Below are positions 26,238 to 37,151 of a stretch of DNA of 64,000 nucleotides, in pieces; within the stretch, counting starts at the first letter, position 1, and each line of letters starts with the position of its first letter. The stretch is from the NCBI GenBank assembly GCA_023055505.1, contig JALIRH010000003.1:35714842-35778841 (forward strand), given 5' to 3'. The notes under the pieces were generated by a model. The model saw nothing but the letters and a program-made list of their open reading frames with translations, was not told where the DNA came from and searched no databases. This DNA is from Callipepla californica brunnescens. Its lineage: Eukaryota > Chordata > Aves > Galliformes > Odontophoridae. Position numbers and translations under genes: made by a program.

Positions 26238-29200
26238 AGATACCAATACCACTTTCCCCAAGGTAAAGAATACAGTGCGAGATTACCTCAAGTTAGATTT
26301 GAGGGAATGAATGCAGAAAAAATGCTATAAATTCTCCAACCATGTGAAACTTCGGTTTGTATGCTACGAAAGCCATTATGCTTTCTCCCTAGTGAGAATT
26401 CTCTGATGTGTAATAAACAGTGCGTGAACACTGAAGCACAGCTATCATTCAGTCAATCAGTATAAAAAGTAAGAGACAAAAGTCTAATGGAAAAACAGCT
26501 CCCTTAGTTCTGGAGGCCACGGAAAGACTTGCTTGTTTAGTGCCAGCATGCCCCCAAGGACACTAGCATAACCTTCATACCTAGAGCTCTTTAGAGCTAT
26601 GAATGTACAAATAATGAACTCGTAACAAGTCACTGGAATTATGCTAGAACTATGTCAATGTGTATTAAAGTAAAATAAAGCTCATTTTCAAATAGAATTT
26701 TCTCATAGTTTGAGTCTCCTGAGCATATCCAAATTTTTATAGCATGTTGGTGATATTTTTCCTTTATAGAGCTGGCAGGCCACTCCTCTAAGCTTCTACA
26801 GGCAGAATTTGACTTGGTATTGTTTACAGCTAGTATGAAAGACTGCTTGTGTGTAGCAGTGAGAGGCTACAAGGATTGTACTGGGCTACCCTAAGCTGGG
26901 CTCTGATACCCTGCGATTTGAAGAGTCCACAGACAGCAGGTTTCCAATATGTGTGTTGCATATGCCTGAAGCCAACTTTTCTGTGTGCTTGTACATTTAT
27001 GGATAGCACTTTAGGGAAATTCGTGGCTTACAAAAGGCAAACATTTAAATGTAAAGAAGAAAAACAGGTCTCCTGAGACAGCTGTTAGCAAGCTGTCTTC
27101 AAGAGGAGAATAAACCAGACAACAACGTATAAAGTATGTCTATGTATTATTTTTTTTTCCTGAAATATGGTATTATTCCTATTAAACACTTAAAGGACTA
27201 TGTACACCTTATAAAGGTATTGTGTAACTGTGGTCATGGTAAGATTTATATCAGTGGAGAGTTGAAGGTCAGTGATAGCTTGGCCAAAGGGCATGCATAA
27301 ACTGTTGTCAGGAATGAAACGGCATCATGCAGTGAGATACAGAAGACAGATCATGTACAAAATTAGTGATATTGTCACACTAGAGAAGGAACAATGGTGG
27401 CAGCTATTAAAAGCAAAGTAGTACATAAATCAAGTCTTGCTGCTTCAAACTGTGATGAGCTATCCCCAACACTTTCATTACCAAATCCATTGCCCAGTGT
27501 CAGCCAGAGGTAGGATTTATTTTCACTATTTAGACCTACACTTAGACTATGCACTCACTTCACTTTTCTATCACATAACATTAGATGCTATCATTAACTC
27601 TAGTCTCTCTGATCCACCAGAATCCCTTCAGCTTCTCTTTTAAAATACTTTGAAATCAGGAGGCACTGCACTGAAGTCAGTGAAGGCCAAAAGATGGGAA
27701 ACAGTAAAGAAGAAGTCAACAGTCATGCAAGAATCATTCTTCACCAAATTTGACACAGAACCTCATGATAGTTTTGGCCCCACATAATCTCTCTGTAAAA
27801 AAGTTTCTGAAAAATGTTACTCAAGTACACACAGATCACTTTATTAAGGACAGTCATTTGGATGAAGACCAAAACCTAAGATAAACTCCTATACCGCACA
27901 ACATGCTCTTTCATATAGTCAGGCAGTTTCAAAATGGTTTATTATAAGTTTCCTTTTTATTTCCCTGAGATCTCCCTCAGTATTTTCTTCACTATTACTA
28001 ATTTAAAGAGATAAATAAAAAAGATTTGATAACAACACATTTTTCTTTGCATTATAAAAAAACCCTTTCACTTAACAGAAGAGAGTGTGTAATACAGTGA
28101 AGAATATTCTACTGATGCCTCATGAAATCTTATCTTTGCATTCTAAATCCTAGCTTTGCCTGGGTTAGGTGATAAAATAGTTTATAATCTCCAAACAACT
28201 GAAAAAATCAGTTCTTTTCAACTACTGAGAACAAAGTAAAATTGCAAAATGTGGGCACACTAGAATTATAAAGCAGATGATGCTTCACAGAACTCAGGGA
28301 GAATTAGGAACATCTGTCAACATATCATAACAAAAACCTTTCCAGTGAACAAAAGTCATATCCACAACCACCTCACTTCCAGAGAAGTTTGCTAATTTAA
28401 AAATGATGTAAATGAAAGAGAATCAGGTCTTGAATTTATGAAAGCATCCTTAGCCATAAACAAAATAATAATCAGAGAAATGCTACAGAAATCCACGGTC
28501 CCCAGAATCATGCATTGGATAATTTGGGTATGAGCGTATGACTGCGCTTTCAGGAGCACAAGAAGGGGAAGACCTATCACTGCATTACTGCTGTATAGTG
28601 TATTATCTGGCAACAAATTCTTCCACAGCTAACTTTTCCCACGATTCTCACTGTTGGATGTGACAACCATGGAGTTGGAGAAAAGTAATAGCCACTACAC
28701 CAGGGATAGGAAGTATGAGGGGGAGGTCTGATGAACGAGTTTTCTATCCACTTTATGAGACTTGACAGTTCTGAAGATACTGGGGGCACTTCCACATGAT
28801 TCATCCACAAGCTGTCCAGTTGACTGATCTAAGACCAACCTAACAGATCAAACTTTAGCCCTAACAGAGCCAAGAGAATTGTATCAACGACTACACCAGA
28901 GCCAAGGATTCTCCCTCAAGGCTTTGATTTTTTCCAAACACATAAACAAAAGAGTGTGTTTACTTTGACATATAAAAGAATACAGACTTGACAAATTCTC
29001 TCAACTCTGTCCAAAAAGTGTAGTAAGGACTCCTGTGTATTCAATGACTCTTTTTCTCACTTATGTTCAAGTTACATGAAAAAAAATAAAAATAAAAAAT
29101 GTCTGAAGACAGGATTCAAGCCTTGCCTTTAAATTTTTCCCCTTTTACCGTGGTTATTTTTCTTCTCCAGACATTAAAAATGAAACAGAATAAAGGGACA

Positions 29201-29283
29201 AAAATCAGCAACAGTTCTGTAGCACAAAAGACAGAAAGAAAAGCAAACATTTCCACTGACACTGTACATATTCTGTTAATCAA

Positions 29284-29335
29284 AAGATTAACACAATTAA
29301 CACAATTAAAGATTAACACAAGATTAGCACAATTC
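29284..29335. repeat. Degenerate AT-rich tandem repeat (GATTAACACAATTAA-like)
   Basis: Several overlapping GATTAACACA / ATTAACACA units run over about 50 bases with small changes between copies. Confidence 0.9.
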
Positions 29336-31906
29336 ACATGAGTTGAATTATATTTTCAGGGAGACATTTCTACATTATTTCATATTCCACTCACCACAGG
29401 CAAAGCTCTTGAAATCAGCTAAAGCAAGATCTATGTTAGGGGTACAGGAATACCCTGCTACACAGAATACAAGAAATCTGCATCTTTTTTTTTTAACTGT
29501 TCATTTGTTCTGGAGATATGTTTATTTGACAGCTTTCAAACAAACAAACAAGATTAAAAACCTGAAAATCCTTTTTTAAATTCAGTTAGTATGTTGATTT
29601 AGTTCAGTATAAAATATAAAGATAAATGCCAATGCAGGCTTTCTGCAAATTCCACCCCAAGGTTCAACTTGGTGCAGATTTTGGAACACAAAAACTGAAA
29701 CACTGCAACAGCCACAATGGCACGTAACTCAAAATACATGAAGTGGTGACTTTAGAGGTGCCTTGCACAAAAATAGGAGTCTTCCCTGATCTTGATATGG
29801 TGCTCCCTATTTATTCAGGCTAGCAAGAGATGCTGCTCAGAAAGTCTCCTTTAGGAGCACAAATATAACATCATACATATGTGTATACTTGGATCTATAT
29901 CCATTGTCTGCAGAATTCTAGTGTGCTTCAACAGATCAGTAGGATGCCTAACCTTTTTCTATTAAATGTTGAAGACTCGTATGGTCATCCCTGTAGAGCA
30001 CAACCTCTTATTTACAGATGCTAATGAATGCTAGAATTTTAAGAGATGCCTGCTATGGAGTTAATTTCCCATTAAGCTGAAATGAGACTCTAACATCTTT
30101 TTCCTTTATATTACTGTAGAATCCTTAATCTTTTTTTTTTAGTTTATCTGGACAATTTCACAAGTATATTGTACTGTTTACCCATCTCACTATTCAAGGA
30201 AATAAACATGCCTTTTCAGCAAAAGCCCCTCCCTGATGAATTTCTATATACCCATTAATATTGGGTCCCCCACCTGCAGCTACTGGCACCTTACTGATAA
30301 CACAAGCATATGGAGACTGTGTTTATTTAGGTTAAATCAAGGAAGCATCCAACAAATCTGATAGAAGCTGTATACTTTCATGAGTCAGTCTACTTTACAG
30401 GTTCCATCTGCTCTTAAATGTTTCCCAGAGAACAACACTGTGTCACCATACCACATATTTCCATTGCACTATCCCAAACACACTTAAGCCGCTGATAGAT
30501 TAATGCTTAGTTCACTTGTGGCATACATTCTTGGGCTCTTACACATGTTCTTATAAGGAAATGGAACTCACTAAGCACTTAATCACAAGCTAGGGTAGTG
30601 TTATTCTATTAAATACAATGCGCAAACTTTGTTTCAGAAATAGGCTAAGGTATTTCCCTGTAGCACTGACAAGGACCTTGGATATCAGATTACTTCTATA
30701 AACCTTAGTTCAACAAAACCAAGCAGAAATTTGCCAAAGGTAGCCCTGGCCACTAGGGATGAGCCATCTGAGACACTTTCAGAAGCTGCCAAAGGCTTTT
30801 ACTGTTTACTAGAATGCACACTGCATAGCTTAAGTATCACACATTTGTTTGAAGTAAACCATTACAAAGAGTTTTTGACAAAATGTCTGTGAAAACAGAC
30901 AGATATAAAAATCAACAGCAATAAAACTCAAGTAAAATACAACTAGTCTTGCTAAAGTCATCAGCAAACCTGTTAATTGTGAATTTTCTTAGCTAGGTAG
31001 TAGCAACAGTAAGAACAAGTGACATACATGCAAACATGACTATACATCCTGAATGCCTGCACCTATGCCTGGGAGAAAGGCAGGATTTCGTGGAAAATCC
31101 TTTATACCCTTACCTGATGTAAAACAAGTTAGATTAGTTCAGAACAGACAATGACCATGTTTTGTGTTAAATGTAGGGAGAAAAAAAAGGAAAGGAGAAA
31201 TTCACAATGAGTATCAGAAAAATTAAAAGCAAATTTTCTTCCACATTCAAATGGTTTTAATTCTGTCTGAAATCTGGCAATTAGACCAGTCCTGACTTGT
31301 GAAATAGCTGGAAAAGAACTAAAAATAGTGCTTGATTCTCTTACTGGACAAAGCCTGCCCTGTACAATACAACATTACTACCATTAGTGAAGGTCTTATG
31401 CCACTGAACTATATATTAGTGAGATCTATTAAATCAGGGCCTGCAAACTCACATAAATCTCTATGGATCTTTGTTCTTTTTGTTTATCAGCAAATTTGAT
31501 GTCACGGTTTCTTCATTTAATTTAGCAGGGTCTGAGCACAATTTGATGCAGTTCCTCGCTAGCAACACTTGATGCATTAGACACTCTATCCTTCATGCTT
31601 TCAAAATGTTCGTGCACAGTGACAGTCCTTGTCACTGCAAACAGAAAAGGAATTGTCATGCTCCACTGAAATATGTGGATTTGTTCTCTCACAGATGGGC
31701 ACAGTTTATACACCCAGCACAGGTGTATAACCACTGTACTTTTGTGTCTTTGTCAAGGTATTAGAAGATATATTGACCCTGGAACAATGCTACTCTCAGA
31801 ACACAGTGGGTTGAAAGCATTTAAAAAAAATGAACTATTTTTACTGAAATCAATATAGTATTTGTTTCACAGTTTAATGTTGATGCATTGTTATTAGAAA
31901 AATAGC

Positions 31907-31930
31907 TTTTTTTTTTTTTTTTTTAAACAC
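31907..31930. repeat. T18 homopolymer followed by short CA repeat
   Basis: Eighteen T, then AAACACACACA. In the SMYD3 transcript this reads as a short TG repeat followed by an A run. Confidence 0.93.
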
Positions 31931-34839
31931 ACACATAACCCTTCCTTCACTTCGCTGGCATAAGCAACCTTGCACAATTTGATAGTATCTCTTGATAAAT
32001 ATTAAGTATTGGTAGAGGTCACCTGCGCCGCAACATGCCAGCAAGACAATACACAGGTGAACTGACTCCAGATGGATAGCAACAGATAAAGCTTGACTAT
32101 GCATTCAGGATGTTATCTCACTGCAAGCACATAGACCTGCTTTTCATCTCAAAATTTTGAGACGCTGAATTGGTTGAGGTAATATTACCCAACCTGGCTA
32201 CACATTTTGAAATATCTTGAAAAATAAATAGGCTTAATCTGGCACAGTACTGAGACAAGTTTTTAAGATAAGTTATCTCTAGCTATTGTCATGAGAGCAA
32301 ATCACTAACTAGTAGAACATCTCCCATCTTATTTTGTGTGAATTTTGAAAGAGCTGAGAAGTTATGCAGTGTTCCACCAGACACAATGTCTGTGCTTCAG
32401 ATCACCTCAGACAGTAGAACATACAACAAGTTTCCCTTTTTTCCAAGCAAGATCTCCAGTCATATCTACATAAACACTTTTAATGTGTATTTTGTGCTAC
32501 TGTCTAAAGTAAAGTTTCCCAGAAAATGCTATGATGAATCTCATGAATTCCCTCTACGCCAATAAAATTAATCTCCTAAATGTTTTCCCTATTTATGACT
32601 GTATATTCTGGGTCTTTTGTAGCAGTGTAGGATCTAACTCACTTTTACACAGTCTTCCAAAAAACACTGCCATATGAAAATATTTTCTTCTTTTCTGGTT
32701 TATCAACAATCAATCAAGTAGAAAAACTGGTTTAGAATGCTTCTACTTGTTGGCTGTCACTTTTCCCAGTTTTAAAAGGACTTTTGAAAAGCTGACCAGC
32801 CCTAAAAGCACATTAAATCCATGGCGTACATTATTCAACATAGCTGAATTAATATGGTAATGTATTCATAATTTGGCTGTAAAGAACACACTTTGATTCC
32901 AGAACTCTATCTTCACTCTGGCAGTCCATCAACCATATGATCCAAGAGCATATGGCACTGCTGAAAAAAGCTGATTTTCCTCTTAAAGAAAGTGTTAGCA
33001 AACATGGCAATATCCGTTTTCTTTGCCCTCTCTGTTACCTTATGTGATTACAGGAGATGTTAAAAGGAAGGGTTTTCCTCTCGAATTTTGATATTTATGT
33101 GTTTCTTTTAATTTTCCTTTGGTTGCCCATACTCTTCCCTTTCCCCCTTTACTGGTCAAACTTGCAGAGCATTCCTTGGTTTTCCTCCAAGATGACCTTT
33201 GTTCATAAACTATTTCACTGTTCACTTGCATAGTTTTCTCAAAGTGGCTTTTTGCTCTCTGATAATATTTAACTTGCTCTCACTTTTGACAGTTTAGATG
33301 GTCCTCTGGGCAACCTAATTTCTATTTCTTGAAGTCTTTTTTCTTAGCAGTGCTAAGTCCTTTGCTATCCTTCCAAAATTTATGAATAGTTACTGTCTTC
33401 ATTCAGCTCTCTACCAATAGTCTTCCATTTTCAAAGTCATACAACTGACGGTGGTTCAGACTTCTGTGTGTTGCATGATCTTGAAATGACAAACTGAATC
33501 ATAGAAAAGAGCTTCCAAGATACTCAAGGGAAGAGTCAGGCATCTGCAGGAGGAGGCTGGAAAGAGGAGGCTGGGAGAAGCTTAACCATGGGAATTGATA
33601 ATCTAGTGCTCAGCAGACATCTCAGGGTTAGATACCAGCAGTATTGGGGGTTCTAGCCAAAAGCAGACATTTTTTTTCTGTATAAAAGATGAAGAGGAAG
33701 GGAAAGAAGCAGTAGCTTTGGTGGCAATCAAGAAATGCATAAAAAATAGTTCTGCAATTAACTATAAGGTCACATCATAGTCATCTCTTTCACTCTAAGT
33801 TGCATAATCCAGGTTTTAGATGTGCAGAGAAGTAAGGAGAAGATAAGTCACTGACTTTTCCTAAATTTCTCCCTAGAGAATGCGTTGTTCCTTATAACTT
33901 CTCTACTGCTTTTTTCGGCATGCCTTCTCTCTTTTAACTCTTTCAAGGATAGCATTGTAAGTTTATCTTTCTTTTCACTTTTCACCACTAGTTTCAAAAC
34001 AAACTGTCAAAGCAATCCAAAACTGCACATGCCCCATGTGGATATATTTTTACCTGTTAATTATTCCCCTGACATCATTTCCAATCCTACTTCAGCTCAG
34101 GTTCTAACCAAACCTTTGTTTGGCATCTGTATGCCACCAGCTTCCCCTTTTCCTCTTGCCAAAGTTCACACAGATATTCTGAATTCCCACACAGCCTTCT
34201 CCAAACTGTTCCGGGTGAAAAACTAAGCTGCATTTTTTCTCATAGCAATCAGGTTCTTTGTAATACCTGCTCATACATTTGTAGAGATTTGTACCTGCTC
34301 AGTTCTTCCACAGTGACTAATATTCACATTTACTCCTGCCACTTGTTTACTATACTTGCAAGCAGACTAATGAAAAGAGCTCAAGGAAGGACTGTATAAA
34401 TTAAATTGCACGTACAAAAAATAATACTAATTCTTAATTCCAGATGAAGCACGAATCATCTAACCTAGATCATCTAACATCTTAATCTGAAAGTGATCCA
34501 GCAGCGCCAGAAGAAAACTTCCACAGATGAAGTTGTCATTGGAAAAGAACACAGATCTTTCAAGACATGTCTCAAGACACCTAGGAAATGCCAGGTGGAA
34601 GATGGAGAAATAAACACTTGAGTCAGAGAAAAAACAAAACTGGAAATCAATGTGATTCCATTCACTAACATCAGTAGGAGATCATTACTAGTAACATCCA
34701 GTTTCACATAGCTCTTAGTGCAAATGAAAGGTGAAACAAGAAACTAAAAATCAAACTAGAATCTTAAACTGAAGTTTGAAAGAATCAGTATAGGTATACA
34801 GAAGCTGAGCACTGTTAGGAAAATCTTGCATCAATGAAG

Positions 34840-34977
34840 CTGTTCAAGAAATGGTCTTAGGCTACCTGATTAGAAATGTTACACACACTAGGCAAAGCAC
34901 TACCATGGTGATGGGTTGACAGTTGGACTAGATGATTTTTAGTAGTCTTTCCAACCTTAATGATTCTATGATTATAT
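34840..34977 (+). repeat. CR1 LINE, 3' end fragment
   Basis: The sequence reads in the sense orientation into a CR1 3' end: GATGGGTTGACAGTTGGACT, then AGATGATTTTTAGTAG, TTTCCAACCTTAATG and ATTCTATGATT. Divergence is moderate and the 5' boundary is approximate. It is antisense to SMYD3, and a second CR1 piece in the same orientation lies 1.6 kb away with a mariner copy between them. Confidence 0.92.
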
Positions 34978-35385
34978 GAATTAACAGGAATGTTGCTGTA
35001 GATCTTGTGTGATATATTATATTGGACAGCCTAAAAATATCTGTATTATGTCTGGAAATATAGAAATTTTGCATCATGCACATATGTGAAAATGGAGAAA
35101 GGTGGACAGTGAAGCACTAACTGAAGCTTGTGTTTACAGAAGTCAAGGAAGTTTATGTACCTTATTTTCACTTTGGGGAAAACAAATGGTTGTAATAGAA
35201 GAATACAAGACAGCGAGAAAAGATTCAAAGCATCAAAGATGGTGGTGCTGTTCAGACATACTATCAAGCAAGCAGCAAACCAGAAAATCCATTTCCTAAG
35301 CAGGAAATGAGTTGATTGAGACATAGATAGCTTAGGCACCAGACCTCAGACATAAAACATTTCTTTCATTTTTGGAGAAAGTTGT

Positions 35386-35455
35386 TGGGTTGGAGGGGAG
35401 GAAGGCTCTAATGGGGAGGAAGTTGGGAGGACAAAAGGGTAGGAGTGGGTGGGTG
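35386..35455 (+). repeat. G-rich purine tract
   Basis: About 70 bases with seven G runs of three or four (GGGTTGGAGGGGAGGAAGG, later GGGGAGGAAGTTGGGAGG and GGGTAGGAGTGGGTGGG). It is far richer in G than the surroundings and lies on the SMYD3 template strand. Folding into a quadruplex is possible but some loops would be long. Confidence 0.75.
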
Positions 35456-35595
35456 AAGTCTCTTAAGGGAACCCTAAAGATGTTGGATCAGGGATAAGCA
35501 TGGTCCCTGTTTATCTGTAAAATAGGTACAAAAAAGCCAGAAATTGTGCAAATATTGCTGAAAAATAAAAAATTGTCATTTGGAGGAATCATGTA

Positions 35596-36110
35596 GATCA
35601 CTACAAAAGTCAAGTCTCCTATTTATTTTCATGGAAACCAAAAATTGACATGAAGAGCATAATAACACTAATTGAAAGAAAAAATTCTCAGTTACAAAAT
35701 ACCATTTTTTGAAATAGTCACTGCCACGAGCTATGCATTTCCACCAGTGATGAACAAAAGCCTGCATGTGGTGCTCACAACAATCTGTGGCACAGGAGGT
35801 GACCCACTGCTGAAGTGCACCACACACCACCTCACTGTGCTCACATCCACTGTTCAGTCCCAAAAACGTTCAGTAAGCATTGATGAATGTCAGGGGGTGC
35901 AATTTTTTTCCCCATGGAGAAATTCAGTGACACACCTTACCTCATGCACACTTCCATTTCAGAAGCCATTTTGTCAGTGTGCCCCTCTGCTGCCAATTGC
36001 TGCACAGCAACAAAATGTAAGGGGATGCTGGTGGGAAGATTCAATCCCCACTGCTATACTGTATATGCCAACATAACAAAATAGGGGGCATTATAACAGG
36101 AGCAGCCTGT
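35596..36110 (-). mobile_element. Mariner DNA transposon, internally deleted copy A (Galluhop-like)
   Basis: About 515 bases with degenerate inverted ends, each close to a TCTCCTATTT or CCCCCTATTTT motif and bordered by TA (35594-35595 and 36111-36112), as expected of a Tc1/mariner insertion. On the minus strand, remnants of a mariner transposase can be read: an N-terminal part with pieces like KMASEMEV and DIHQCLLNV, then a C-terminal part with HWWKCIARGSDYF, resembling the usual mariner ending with W-KCI and GDYVEK. The catalytic DD34D core between them is absent. Intact mariners are about 1.3 kb, so this is a non-autonomous deletion derivative with stops and frameshifts as well. A second copy lies at 49190-49680. 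The assignment to Galluhop itself is from memory. Confidence 0.88.
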
Positions 36111-36609
36111 TACAGGCTCATGTATGAGGAGCCTCATACAATTACCAAGAGACAATACTCTCCTCAATTTATACTGTTTTCCTACTGATATGGCCAATAA
36201 AAACACCAACTAGAATTCAGAGATTTCATGGCTTTCCATTTGTACATTTGACCTTTCAGATATGCCCAAGAGATTTCTAAACTTTGCCAGAACACAAGCT
36301 ACCCTTCAGTTTCACACTAAAAATCAAAGATGCAACATGAAATTTTACTGTTACCTCCTTTTTAGAGTTTAAAATAAGAACAAAGACAATGACCATACAA
36401 ATGACGTAAATGTTCACATATACTCTTAAGTTTTTTGAAACCTACATAAGATGGCAACATACAGAGTGCTGTGCACTGGGAGGCTTGAATTACACTAGAA
36501 GACACTTGATGCCTCTGCAAGTGAAAGGCAAAACTAGCAACTAAAACTGAATCTAGAAGCGGAGCTTGAAGGAACGAGTATGAATATATAGCAACCAGCT
36601 GACCAACAC

Positions 36610-36692
36610 CCACTAGGAAAAGGCTGCAGTAATGATGGTTGGACTAGATGATCTTAGAGGTCTTTTCCAACCTTAATGATTCTGACATGATT
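36610..36692 (+). repeat. CR1 LINE, short 3' end fragment
   Basis: GATGGTTGGACTAGATGATC, then TTAGAGGTCTTTTCCAACC and TTAATGATTC, is the CR1 3' end in the sense orientation. The terminal ATTCTATG units are degenerate. The 5' limit is uncertain within a few tens of bases. Confidence 0.92.
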
Positions 36693-37127
36693 CAATGAAG
36701 ATGTCTAAGAAACAGTCACTGAAGTGAAGAATGTGTTTTTTAGACTACAAAGGTCTCACAATGGTCTCTCATAAGGATACCTAATTATTTCTTGAGCTGT
36801 GGTGGCTTGTAAAGATAGTTTGGCTTCCATTGGCTTATGCTAGTTCTGTTAACTAATTTCATTTAACCCAAACACAAACTTAATAATCCATGGTCTGCTA
36901 CCGATAACCTCTCCAGCTTTATTAATTTGTCACTACCAAGCCCTCTCTGCCCTCTGCTCATTTCCTTACATTGAAAGGAAACAATCGGTGCTCCTGGTTT
37001 CTCATAATAGCTCCTGGGTTGTGGAGTCCCCAGCCTTGTACTGTTGATTAGACACAACTTATTTTTGTAAATATACCTCATTCTTTTTTTCTCAAATTCT
37101 TTATGTTTACTTGGCCTTTTTGCCTTT

Positions 37128-37151
37128 TTTTGTCATCTCTAGATGACAAAA
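37128..37151. repeat. 24-base inverted repeat (11-base arms)
   Basis: TTTTGTCATCT is followed by CT and then its exact reverse complement AGATGACAAAA. No transposon was recognised around it. Confidence 0.95.

Noticed and set aside
33490..33560. GAATCATAGAAAAGAGCTTCC, considered as another CR1 3' end
   Set aside because: Only the first few bases fit; the diagnostic GGGTTGGAAG-like block that should follow is missing.
35672..36076. 134-codon open frame, plus strand
   Set aside because: It lies entirely inside mariner copy A and is antisense to the transposase remnants, so it is a by-product of the transposon.
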